DNA of 8,572 nt from Deltaproteobacteria bacterium (lineage in GTDB: Bacteria > Desulfobacterota > WTBG01). The translations under genes were made by a program, and so were the position numbers. The notes under the pieces were generated by a model. The model had not been told where the DNA came from. It was given only the letters and a program-made list of their open reading frames with translations, and made no database searches. The DNA is taken from contig WTBG01000059.1 of the NCBI GenBank assembly GCA_013139225.1, forward strand, positions 1 through 8,572, given 5' to 3'. Positions 1 through 6,290 of this stretch are shown here, piece after piece (positions within the stretch are counted from its first letter, which is position 1; each line of letters begins with the position of its first letter).

Positions 1-6
1 AGTGAA

Positions 7-804
7 ATGATAGGTAAAGAAATCAGATTAGAAAGAATTTTTAACAGAAACACAAAGAGAGTCGTCATTATCCCTATGGATCATGGAGTCAGTAGTGGCC
101 CCATCAAGGGATTATTAGATTTGAAAAAAAGCATAGGAGAAGTGGCTAAAGGTGGTGCAAATGCTATTGTCATTCATAAGGGCTTGGTGAGTTCAGGACA
201 TAGAGGTAAAGGGAAGGATGTTGGGCTTATCATCCATATGTCTGCCAGCACGAGTCTTTCACCTGATCCTAATGCTAAAATGCTTGTCTGCACAGTTGAA
301 GAGGCAATAAGACTGGGTGCTGATGCAGTATCTATTCATGTTAATATTGGTGCTGAAGATGAGAAGACAATGCTTAAGGACTTTGGTATGGTGTCGAAAA
401 CATGCTCTAAATGGGGAATGCCTCTCCTTGCTATGGTTTATCCAAGAGGACCCGGGATAAAAGATGGGTATGATGTTAGGGTAGTAAAGCATGCTGCTCG
501 ATTGGGAGCGGAATTGGGTGCAGATATAGTGAAAGTATCTTATACCGGTTCACCAGATAGCTTTAGAGAGGTAGTTGAAGGATGTTTTGTCCCTGTTGTT
601 ATTGCTGGGGGAGCAAAGATGGAAACAGATAGAGATATATTGGAAATGGTGAAAGGCTCCATCGAAGCCGGGGGAAGCGGGGTGTCAATAGGGAGAAATG
701 CCTTTCAGCACAGTAACCCTGCATTAATAGTAAAAGCTATCTCCAATATTGTTCATAAACACTCAACAGTAGAAGAAGCACTGGATTTGCTGGAGAAAAA
801 ATAA
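7..804 (+). CDS. aroA': 2-amino-3,7-dideoxy-D-threo-hept-6-ulosonate (ADTH) synthase, class I aldolase family
   Basis: This 265-residue cytoplasmic enzyme belongs to the DeoC/LacD/FbaB-type class I aldolase family. By family knowledge it transfers a unit from 6-deoxy-5-ketofructose 1-phosphate to L-aspartate semialdehyde to make ADTH, the first step of the archaeal-type route to 3-dehydroquinate. The sequence shows the MDHGVSSGP motif with Asp25, AMVYPRGPG with Tyr145, and DIVKVSYTGS with Lys176, the presumed Schiff-base lysine. Their spacing equals that of the Asp33/Tyr153/Lys184 triad I recall for Methanocaldococcus MJ0400, offset by eight throughout. A phosphate-binding GGAK and GVSIGRN segment follows near residues 202-230. 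The length is normal for the family. Only six bases precede the ATG, so the ribosome binding site cannot be judged, but the N-terminus fits the family. The stop overlaps the next start as TAATG, indicating coupled translation. A plain fructose-bisphosphate aldolase is the alternative; the neighbour argues against it. Confidence 0.93.
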   Translation: MIGKEIRLERIFNRNTKRVVIIPMDHGVSSGPIKGLLDLKKSIGEVAKGGANAIVIHKGLVSSGHRGKGKDVGLIIHMSASTSLSPDPNAKMLVCTVEEAIRLGADAVSIHVNIGAEDEKTMLKDFGMVSKTCSKWGMPLLAMVYPRGPGIKDGYDVRVVKHAARLGAELGADIVKVSYTGSPDSFREVVEGCFVPVVIAGGAKMETDRDILEMVKGSIEAGGSGVSIGRNAFQHSNPALIVKAISNIVHKHSTVEEALDLLEKK

Positions 805-1796
805 TGAAAATTGTTTGGGTAAAAGCATCTCCCTGGAAGAAAGGAATTGTTACTACCGCTTTGGAAAGTGGTGCTGATGGTATTTTAGTACCAAAAGGGT
901 ATAGCAGCAAGGTAAAGAAGCTGGGAGTGATTAAAACCATAGCTGTGGATGGGGACCTTAAACTTGGTAAAGATGTTGTCGAATGGGAGATTAAGGGGAA
1001 GGTTGATGAGGCAAAAATACTTAGTTTGAGTAAGTCAAAAAAAGTTATTGTGAAAACTAAGGACTGGACAGTTATCCCCCTGGAAAATCTGATTGCTCAG
1101 ACTGAAAATCTTATAGTAGAAGTTAGGACCTCCAAAGAAGCCAGAACGATGATGAAGGTTTTGGAGAAAGGAGTCGATGGGGTACTTCTTAATACACAAG
1201 ATGTTAACGAAATAAAGAAAACTATTAAGGTAGTAAAAGAGACATCGGAACGCATCCCTTTACATATTGCTCAGGTGACAAGAGTAGAACCTTTGGGGAT
1301 GGGAGATAGAGTTTGTATAGATACTTGTACGAATATGTCTATAGGAGAAGGGATGCTTATTGGCAACAGCAGTGGTGGATTGTTTTTGGTTCACTCTGAA
1401 TCCATAGAAAATCCTTATGTAGCGCCTAGACCCTTTAGGGTTAATGCAGGTCCAGTTCATGCTTACGTCAGGGTGACTGAGGGTAAAACCAGGTACCTTT
1501 CTGAATTGAAATCTGGTGATGAGGTAACTATTATTAATTTTAAGGGACATTGCCAAAGATCTGTCGTTGGAAGAACCAAAGTTGAGAAAAGACCACTCAT
1601 GTTGATTGAAGCCGAATGTAAAGGGAAAAATATATCCACTATTCTCCAAAATGCTGAAACCATAAGACTTACTCAACCAAGTGGCAAACCCATTTCTGTA
1701 GTGGATATTAAAAAGGGAAGTAAGGTTTTGACTTTTTTGGAAGAAGCGGGCAGGCATTTCGGGATGAAAATTGAGGAAACCATAACGGAAAAATAG
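804..1796 (+). CDS. aroB': 3-dehydroquinate synthase II (archaeal type)
   Basis: This 330-residue protein matches the 3-dehydroquinate synthase II family (MJ1249 type), unrelated to classical AroB. By family knowledge it uses NAD+ to deaminate ADTH oxidatively and cyclises the product to 3-dehydroquinate, feeding aromatic amino acid synthesis without DAHP. Visible family signatures are VEPLGMGDRVCIDTC (about residues 163-177), the adjacent GEGMLIGNSSGGLFLVHSE stretch, PRPFRVNAGPVHAYV, YLSELKSGDEV and the C-terminal ILQNAETIRL. The N-terminus (KIVWVKASPWKK) also fits, although I recall methanogen homologues being slightly longer. The ATG shares one base with the upstream stop (TAATG), and TGGAG at 791-795 inside the preceding gene serves as a ribosome binding site, so the pair forms a coupled operon. 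No clear rho-independent terminator follows. Confidence 0.93.
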   Translation: MKIVWVKASPWKKGIVTTALESGADGILVPKGYSSKVKKLGVIKTIAVDGDLKLGKDVVEWEIKGKVDEAKILSLSKSKKVIVKTKDWTVIPLENLIAQTENLIVEVRTSKEARTMMKVLEKGVDGVLLNTQDVNEIKKTIKVVKETSERIPLHIAQVTRVEPLGMGDRVCIDTCTNMSIGEGMLIGNSSGGLFLVHSESIENPYVAPRPFRVNAGPVHAYVRVTEGKTRYLSELKSGDEVTIINFKGHCQRSVVGRTKVEKRPLMLIEAECKGKNISTILQNAETIRLTQPSGKPISVVDIKKGSKVLTFLEEAGRHFGMKIEETITEK

Positions 1797-1885
1797 AAGC
1801 CCCCACAATAAATTGTATTGCTTCACGTATCACTTCAGATATCTTGCCTTGAATTCAATAAAGTTTTTAGAATTTCAGAGAATTT

Positions 1886-2893
1886 ATGCCTGCCAATCTA
1901 TCCCCTAAATATTTAGAAGCAGAAAGAAGATACCGCCAGGCAAGTACCAATCAAGACAAGATTAAGTGTCTGCAGGAAATGCTTTCAACAATTCCCAAAC
2001 ACAAAGGCACTGAGAAGCTTCAAGCACAGATTAAAACCAAAATTGCAAAACTGAAACAGGAATCACTTAAGAAACATGCAACCAGAAGGGAAGGGGAGTT
2101 CCTTACTATTAAAAGAGAAGGAGCTGGCCAGGTGGTTTTAGTAGGTCTTCCTAATGTTGGCAAATCTGAGATTGTCTCGTCTATAACACATGCTTCTCCT
2201 GAAGTAGCTGACTATCCTTGTACTACCAGAAAACCCACACCGGGAATGATCGAATATGAAAATGTTCAGATTCAGTTAATTGACATGCCTCCACTAACTG
2301 ATGACTATATTGAACCTTGGATCCCACAAACGATCAGAAATGCGGATGCAATTGTAATGGTTATTGATCTGAATGAAGATAGTGTTCCTCAGATGAAATC
2401 ATTGCTTAAAATGTTAGAAGGATTTAAGATGAAACCCCAAATTGCGGGAGGACACATTGAGGCGGATGAAGAGCTGGAGTTTTTTGAAGAGAGGATCCTA
2501 CATAAAAAATCCGTTATCGTGGGGAGTAAAAGTGATCTTGAATTGGCGGACGTAAGTCTTGGATTGTTAAAAGAACACTATGGTAAAAATTTTCCTGTTA
2601 GTCCTGTTTCGACTAGAAAAGTAAAAACACTGGAATTGCTAAAGAGAAAAATTTTTGAAGTTCTAGAAATTATACGCGTATATACCAAACCACCGGGAAA
2701 AAAGTCAGATCTTAGTGCTCCATATATCTTGCCTGTGGGAAGCACAGTCGAACAAGCTGCGGAGCACGTTCATAAAGATTTCCTTGAGAAGCTTAAGTTT
2801 GCACGTCTATGGAGAGTTGATAAGTTCCAGGGGCAGAGGGTGCAAAGAGACTTCGTAATGGAAGATAGTGATGTGATTGAATTGCATATATAG
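1886..2893 (+). CDS. DRG/Obg-related GTPase with C-terminal TGS domain
   Basis: This 335-residue cytoplasmic protein is a TRAFAC-class GTPase of the DRG-like group (COG1163 type). A charged helical N-terminus (about 1-65) precedes the G domain. G1 is GLPNVGKSE at 87-95 with Lys93 and Ser94. A G2-region threonine lies in YPCTTRKPTPG. The G3 position reads DMPP at 133-136 rather than DTPG, and G4 reads SKSD at 214-217 in place of NKxD. A TGS domain fills about 265-335 (YTKPPGKKSD through VMEDSDVIELHI), consistent with RNA or ribosome association; the exact role is unknown. The start gives the expected family N-terminus (MPANLSPKYLEAERRY), although the ribosome binding site is weak (AGAG near 1878). 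An 89-bp gap separates it from the upstream pair, so co-transcription is possible but unproven. Confidence 0.88.
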   Translation: MPANLSPKYLEAERRYRQASTNQDKIKCLQEMLSTIPKHKGTEKLQAQIKTKIAKLKQESLKKHATRREGEFLTIKREGAGQVVLVGLPNVGKSEIVSSITHASPEVADYPCTTRKPTPGMIEYENVQIQLIDMPPLTDDYIEPWIPQTIRNADAIVMVIDLNEDSVPQMKSLLKMLEGFKMKPQIAGGHIEADEELEFFEERILHKKSVIVGSKSDLELADVSLGLLKEHYGKNFPVSPVSTRKVKTLELLKRKIFEVLEIIRVYTKPPGKKSDLSAPYILPVGSTVEQAAEHVHKDFLEKLKFARLWRVDKFQGQRVQRDFVMEDSDVIELHI

Positions 2894-3145
2894 TAGGGGG
2901 CAGGGTGCAAGACACTGGAGTGCCGGAGTAATGGAGTGTTGGAGTAAAGGAATGCGGATTTCTGATTGCGGACTGCGGAAACAAACAAATGCAGATTGTG
3001 GATTTCGGATTGGGGAACTGAGGGATTTGCGATGTGCGATATGGAATGTGAGATTCAAAACAGAAGAGACTGGATGCTGGATTGAACGAGTGCGGATTGT
3101 GGAATTGAAATCCACAACGCAACCAATAAACGAATAACGAATAAT
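2894..3145 (+). repeat. Intergenic degenerate tandem repeats, 8-nt then 7-nt period
   Basis: The spacer between the GTPase and sppA is built from short decayed repeats. GGAGT recurs at 2917, 2925, 2933 and 2941, exactly every 8 nt. The unit then changes to a 7-nt one: GCGGATT (2954), TCTGATT (2961), GCGGACT (2968), GCGGAAA (2975), and after a phase shift GCAGATT (2991), GTGGATT (2998) and TCGGATT (3005). Weaker units continue, with GCGGATT again at 3092 and CGAATAA twice at 3131-3144. One forward frame stays open through it, but its translation is just the repeat (CGLR/CGFR-like), so I do not call a gene. Confidence 0.8.
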
Positions 3146-3147
3146 AT

Positions 3148-3152
3148 GGAGG
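3148..3152 (+). promoter_or_regulatory. Ribosome binding site that sets the sppA start
   Basis: GGAGG lies 8 nt upstream of the ATG at 3161. It overlaps the in-frame upstream ATG at 3146, which itself has only AT-rich sequence before it. This favours 3161 as the true start and shortens the product from 338 to 333 residues. Confidence 0.7.
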
Positions 3153-3160
3153 GAAGGAAA

Positions 3161-4162
3161 ATGGGAACTATATTTTTAGTAAATGAACGAAAAACTTATT
3201 TGGCAATCACAACGATCCTTTTTCTTTTAGTTTTGTCTGCTGGGTGCACCTGTTTTTCCATACCGGTTATGGAGAGAGAGCGATCTCTTGGTGAAACGGT
3301 GGTTTCCGGAGAGGGAAAAGATAAGATACTCCTTATAGATATCTCTGGTGTAATATCTAGCAAAGAGAGGGGGGGAATGCTTCCCTTCCAAAAGGAATCG
3401 AGTATTGTTTCCCGGGTACATGAGGAACTTAAAAAAGCTGCAAGGGATAAAAGAATTAAAGGTTTGATCATCAGGATAAACAGTCCTGGTGGGACAGCTA
3501 CAGCCAGTGATATCATTTATCGTGAGATTAATAAATTCAAAGAAGAGAAAGGGATGCCGGTTATAGCCTGTATAATGGAGCTGGCCGCATCAGGGGGATA
3601 TTATGTTGCAGTTTCAGCCGATACTATAATAGCTCATCCTACTTCGGTGACGGGAAGCATAGGGGTGATTGCGCTCAAGCTTAACATTAACGGCCTTATG
3701 GAAAAGATTGGGATTGAGAATGAAACTCTTACAGCAGGAGACAAGAAAGATTTCTTATCTCCTTTGAGGCCTATGACTAAAGAAGAGAGAGAAATCATAC
3801 AGAATATGTTAAATGACTTGCACGAAAGGTTTATGAACATTGTAGCAAAGGGAAGAAGAGACCTTAACATGGAGCAGGTAAGGGTGCTTGCTGATGGGAG
3901 AATATTTATTGCAGAAAAGGCATTTGAAGAAAAACTGGTTGATGAGATAGGTTATATGGATGATGCCATTGAGTTGGTTAAAAAAAGAGCAGGCATTGAT
4001 GAAGCAAAAGTGATTGTTTACAACCGTCCTTACAGTTATAAAAACAACATTTATTCACGGATGATGAGTTCTGATTTTAAGAATATAAACATGGTCAATG
4101 TGGATTTAGGGGGGTTGGTTAATGATATGGGGTTGAGGTTTATGTATCTATGGCTTCCCTGA
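3161..4162 (+). CDS. sppA: Signal peptide peptidase SppA, short form, putative lipoprotein
   Basis: This is a 333-residue S49-family serine protease that, by family knowledge, degrades leftover signal peptides in the cell envelope. A hydrophobic segment (about 13-28) ends in LSAGC, with Cys29 as a possible lipidation site. The protease core includes LLIDISGVI, the substrate-loop motif INSPGGTATASD, the nucleophile Ser144 in ELAASGGYYVAVSAD, TSVTGSIGV, and the general base, most likely Lys196 in AGDKKDFLSP, followed by RPMTKEER. The Ser-to-Lys spacing of 52 equals that of Bacillus subtilis SppA (Ser147/Lys199), so it is the short single-domain type rather than the duplicated E. coli type. The ATG at 3161 is preferred over the in-frame ATG at 3146 because GGAGG at 3148-3152 is correctly spaced for it. 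Membrane anchoring by lipid rather than by a helix is inference. Confidence 0.92.
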   Translation: MGTIFLVNERKTYLAITTILFLLVLSAGCTCFSIPVMERERSLGETVVSGEGKDKILLIDISGVISSKERGGMLPFQKESSIVSRVHEELKKAARDKRIKGLIIRINSPGGTATASDIIYREINKFKEEKGMPVIACIMELAASGGYYVAVSADTIIAHPTSVTGSIGVIALKLNINGLMEKIGIENETLTAGDKKDFLSPLRPMTKEEREIIQNMLNDLHERFMNIVAKGRRDLNMEQVRVLADGRIFIAEKAFEEKLVDEIGYMDDAIELVKKRAGIDEAKVIVYNRPYSYKNNIYSRMMSSDFKNINMVNVDLGGLVNDMGLRFMYLWLP

Positions 4163-4275
4163 TGTTCTTTTTGAACGTAGATTTACCCCGTTAGATAATT
4201 AGACATAATTTTAATTAGATTATCTGGTTATCCGTAAATCTCAAGTTGAATACCCCAATGAAATTATTAACAACA

Positions 4276-4328
4276 CTGGATTCCCGCTGGAGTTTATCCC
4301 GTACTTGATACGGGGCGGGAATGACAAG
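4276..4328. repeat. Dispersed hairpin repeat, long form (double stem)
   Basis: ATTCCCGC at 4280-4287 pairs perfectly with GCGGGAAT at 4315-4322. Inside it, CCCGTA at 4298-4303 pairs with TACGGG at 4309-4314 around a 5-nt loop. The flanks are CTGGAT on the left and ATGACA on the right. It resembles the GTCATTCCCGC...GCGGGAATCCAG class of dispersed intergenic repeats in many proteobacterial genomes; that resemblance is from memory. Confidence 0.75.
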
Positions 4329-4354
4329 TTTTTTCAATCGGTCCAATCCTTGTC

Positions 4355-4383
4355 TGTCATCCCTGCGAAAGCAGGGATCCAGG
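4355..4383. repeat. Dispersed hairpin repeat, short form (GAAA loop)
   Basis: TGTCATCCCTGCGAAAGCAG begins this copy: ATCCCTGC at 4359-4366 and GCAGGGAT at 4371-4378 form a perfect 8-bp stem closed by a GAAA tetraloop. The flanks TGTCAT and ATCCAG are the reverse complements of those of the copy at 4276-4328, so the two copies face each other. No T-run follows, so it does not look like a classical rho-independent terminator. Confidence 0.75.
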
Positions 4384-4546
4384 CATTAATAGACAACTTG
4401 AGTATTGTAGATAAGTAGATTAGATTAAATAAGCGCTGATATCTTTACCTGATAGTTAGAATTACAGAATTATCTAACAGGGTAGGAATAGATTATTAAG
4501 ATGTCGTTGATGGGACTTAACCTAACAAATATAAATAGGTGGATTT

Positions 4547-5341
4547 ATGGCAACAGTCAAAGCGAATGGAATTGAAATATATTATGAAATCACCGGTAAT
4601 GGTCAGCCTTTAACTCTGATTATGGGACTGGGTTGTTCTGCACGTCAGTGGGAATGGATGGTTCCTGTGTTATCTGGCTCTTTTCAGGTAATCACGTTCG
4701 ATAACCGCGGAGTAGGAAGAACCAGCAAACCGGATATGGAATATACAACGGATCTGTTTGCTGAAGATATCTGTGCTTTGCTGAACACATTAGGTGTTGA
4801 AAAAACCCATATCTTTGGCGTTTCTGTAGGTGGCATGATCGCACAAAGGTTTGCCTTGAACTATCCGGAGATGGTTGACCGCCTCGTACTTGGCTGCACA
4901 ATGCCTAATTTTTTCCATTTACCTCCTGCTGCTGAGGATTCACAGCGCATGCAGGAGTCTCAGCTGCTGCCCCCTGACAAAAGTGTCGACGTTATGATGC
5001 GTCTTTTCCTTTCTGAAAAATTTTTTGCCGAGAGCCCTGATCAAGCAGCAGAATTAAAAGAGGTGATGCTTACCGAGAAGTTAGAACAGGGGGAGGATGC
5101 ATTTCTCCTGCAACTTGGTGCAGCTATGAACCATGATACACTGGAGCAGGTTAAGCATATTACAGCGCCTACCCTGGTTATTACAGGGGATTTAGATCCT
5201 ATAGCTCCGGTAGAAAATGCCCGTTTTTTTGCTGAACAGATTCCTAACAGTGTGTTAACAGAATTTCCAGGAAGGTATCATGCATTTTGGGTAGAAGGGT
5301 TTGAAGAAGCATGTGATGTTATTATAAAATTTCTAATTTAG
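4547..5341 (+). CDS. Alpha/beta-fold hydrolase
   Basis: This 264-residue hydrolase is of the Abhydrolase_1 type, close in pattern to 3-oxoadipate enol-lactonase-like and haloperoxidase-like proteins; the substrate cannot be named. The oxyanion-hole region reads LIMGLGCSARQWEW in place of the usual HG motif. FDNRGVGRTSKP follows. The nucleophile elbow is GVSVGG (Ser at about residue 94), the acid lies in VITGDLDPIAPVENA, and the histidine is in GRYHAFWVEG near the C-terminus, so the triad is complete. A helical cap region rich in Glu and Leu lies between the elbow and the acid. No signal peptide is visible, so it is probably cytoplasmic. AGGTGG at 4537-4542 supports the ATG. It stands alone downstream of a repeat element and converges on the lipoprotein gene at 5377-5982. 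Confidence 0.9.
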   Translation: MATVKANGIEIYYEITGNGQPLTLIMGLGCSARQWEWMVPVLSGSFQVITFDNRGVGRTSKPDMEYTTDLFAEDICALLNTLGVEKTHIFGVSVGGMIAQRFALNYPEMVDRLVLGCTMPNFFHLPPAAEDSQRMQESQLLPPDKSVDVMMRLFLSEKFFAESPDQAAELKEVMLTEKLEQGEDAFLLQLGAAMNHDTLEQVKHITAPTLVITGDLDPIAPVENARFFAEQIPNSVLTEFPGRYHAFWVEGFEEACDVIIKFLI

Positions 5342-5343
5342 TA

Positions 5344-5360
5344 GAAAAGAAGCTTTTTTC
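5344..5360. terminator. Possible weak bidirectional terminator between convergent genes
   Basis: GAAAAGA at 5344-5350 can pair with TTTTTTC at 5354-5360 (one G-U pair) around a 3-nt AGC loop. The T-run would serve the plus strand, and the complementary A-run gives a shorter T-run on the minus strand. The 35-bp gap between two convergent stops is where a shared terminator is expected, but the stem is AT-rich and weak. Confidence 0.25.
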
Positions 5361-5376
5361 TTGTCACATCTTTCCG

Positions 5377-5982
5377 TTATTTGAGCAATCCATTATCACT
5401 CAAGCTTTTAATCACCACCTTACTTAGTGATTTGACAATATTGTATTTTGATTCATGTACGTCCATGGTTTTAGATGTGACAGACCAGATTAATTTCTCT
5501 GTCTTCGTTTCATACAAATTACTTGTCAAATATACACTTAGAGTACCCTGGCTATAATATCTAGGTCCGTGGACATACGCATAAGCCCAGTGATAATAAT
5601 TGTTAAAACCGCCCAGATTTCTTTGGGGATGAAAAGCTGATTTTTCGTCAATACTTAATAAATGTGTAACCATTATCATATCTATTCCTTGCTTCCTGGC
5701 TTCACCTAGAATAACATTTTCGTTCAATTCTTCTTCTGACGGGATTGCATCTGCACTAGCGATTGCTTCTGTATCATGGTTTTTAAACTGGTTTACAAGC
5801 TCCCTCTCAAAAAATTTTCTAATATCGAGCCTTTCAAAGATGCCAACAACCATGATGTTGTTTATGTGTCCATCGTAGGTATTATCTTTCCAAACCGACT
5901 TCAATTTTGTAGTTGTGCATGAAACCAGTAACAATAAAAAAAAGAATGACGAACAAAAGATAATTTTTTTTGCTGTGATCAT
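5377..5982 (-). CDS. Putative lipoprotein of unknown function (DUF4136-like)
   Basis: This 201-residue protein has a lipoprotein signal: MITAKK, a hydrophobic core rich in Phe and Leu, then LLVSC with Cys22 followed by TTT. The mature part begins KLKSVWKD, includes a short beta-type NIMVVGIF stretch, an alpha segment (FFERELVNQF), a DMIMVTHLL strand, a tyrosine-rich loop (YYHWAYAYVHGPRYY) and a LSVYLTSNLYETKTEKLIW segment. That order loosely recalls DUF4136-type envelope lipoproteins, but I would not assert the family. The start is well supported by AGGAGGG on the minus strand (5988-5994), and a plausible promoter lies just upstream. It is divergent from the large surface protein gene at 6291 and convergent with the hydrolase gene. 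Confidence 0.82.
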   Translation of the reverse strand: MITAKKIIFCSSFFFLLLLVSCTTTKLKSVWKDNTYDGHINNIMVVGIFERLDIRKFFERELVNQFKNHDTEAIASADAIPSEEELNENVILGEARKQGIDMIMVTHLLSIDEKSAFHPQRNLGGFNNYYHWAYAYVHGPRYYSQGTLSVYLTSNLYETKTEKLIWSVTSKTMDVHESKYNIVKSLSKVVIKSLSDNGLLK

Positions 5983-6007
5983 AAAAACCCTCCTCTTTAA
6001 TAATACA

Positions 6008-6036
6008 AGTATAATGGAGAATCATTGATATAGCAA
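6008..6036 (-). promoter_or_regulatory. Sigma70-like promoter for the minus-strand lipoprotein gene
   Basis: On the minus strand, TTGCTA (6031-6036) and TATACT (6008-6013) are separated by exactly 17 nt. The expected transcript start is near 6001, leaving a short leader before AGGAGGG and the ATG at 5982. The -10 matches consensus at five of six positions, the -35 at four. Confidence 0.45.
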
Positions 6037-6197
6037 TAAAAAACATTATGATTCAATTTACTAAATTTTAAATGCTACAGCATATACAGTTGCACGTCCT
6101 GTAATGATATATTCCCCACGTCTTTAACACACCTGGATTTTCCCATTCCTTCCAAGCATATCCGAGGAGAAATTAAATGGTAGGACATTAGCTCAAC

Positions 6198-6226
6198 TTG
6201 ACAAAATGTAGTGATTTTTGTTATAT
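6198..6226 (+). promoter_or_regulatory. Sigma70-like promoter for the large surface protein gene
   Basis: A perfect -35 TTGACA at 6198-6203 is followed after 17 nt by TTATAT at 6221-6226; TATATA at 18 nt is an equal alternative. Transcription would begin around 6233-6238, leaving a leader of about 55 nt before the TTG start at 6291. Confidence 0.6.
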
Positions 6227-6277
6227 ATATTTAGCACTTTCAACACGATTCGATTTAAGCAGTAATTAACTTTTAAG

Positions 6278-6284
6278 AGGAGGT
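6278..6284 (+). promoter_or_regulatory. Strong ribosome binding site that supports a TTG start
   Basis: AGGAGGT lies six bases upstream of TTG at 6291. The next in-frame ATG, at codon 21, falls inside the hydrophobic signal segment and has no ribosome binding site, so TTG is the likely start. Confidence 0.85.
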
Positions 6285-6290
6285 ATAGCT

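Larger units (their letters stand above)
4184..4484. mobile_element. MITE-like fold-back element with terminal inverted repeats
   Basis: The 17 bases at 4184-4200 (TACCCCGTTAGATAATT) match the reverse complement of 4468-4484 at 16 of 17 positions. A second, perfect 9-bp inverted pair lies inside (CTCAAGTTG at 4240-4248, CAACTTGAG at 4394-4402). Two hairpin repeats in opposite orientation sit in the centre (4276-4328 and 4355-4383). Each end can also form its own small stem: AGATAAT 4193-4199 with ATTATCT 4219-4225, and GATAGTT 4451-4457 with AATTATC 4468-4474 using one G-U pair. There is no reading frame, so any mobility would depend on a transposase elsewhere. TAGATT abuts the left end (4178-4183) and recurs at 4489-4494, four bases beyond the right end, so it is not a clean target-site duplication. 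Confidence 0.5.
4163..4546. other. Gene-free stretch holding a fold-back element
   Basis: No credible reading frame lies between sppA and the alpha/beta hydrolase gene. Most of the 384 bp is taken up by the inverted-repeat element at 4184-4484, described separately. The remaining 60 bp before the hydrolase gene carries its ribosome binding site (AGGTGG, 4537-4542) and no convincing promoter. Confidence 0.8.
5983..6290. other. Divergent intergenic promoter region
   Basis: This 308-bp AT-rich stretch separates two divergently transcribed lipoprotein-type genes. It carries one promoter-like pair on each strand and both ribosome binding sites, listed separately. Between about 6040 and 6190 I see no gene, RNA or strong hairpin. 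Confidence 0.7.

Noticed and set aside
1260..1826. Minus-strand 188-residue open frame opposite DHQ synthase II
   Set aside because: It lies antisense to a clearly conserved gene, and its sequence has no recognisable domain or start signal.
2877..3137. Forward 86-residue open frame between the GTPase gene and sppA
   Set aside because: It starts inside the end of the GTPase gene and its translation simply follows the 7-nt and 8-nt repeats (CGLR, CGFR-like). It has no ribosome binding site or family resemblance.
4276..4383. CRISPR-like array
   Set aside because: Only two copies, in opposite orientation and of different internal sequence. There is no regular spacing and no cas gene.
4178..4494. 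TAGATT direct repeats as a target-site duplication of the fold-back element
   Set aside because: The left copy abuts the terminal repeat but the right copy is four bases away, and the hexamer is AT-rich enough to recur by chance.
4507..4535. Promoter-like TTGATG, 17 nt, TATAAA before the alpha/beta hydrolase gene
   Set aside because: Transcription would start near 4542, downstream of or inside the AGGTGG ribosome binding site, leaving almost no leader. The match is probably chance in AT-rich sequence.
6165..6195. Short leader frame ATGGTAGGACATTAG after GAGGAG in the divergent intergenic region
   Set aside because: Only four codons long and upstream of the predicted promoter for the surface protein, so it would not be on that transcript.
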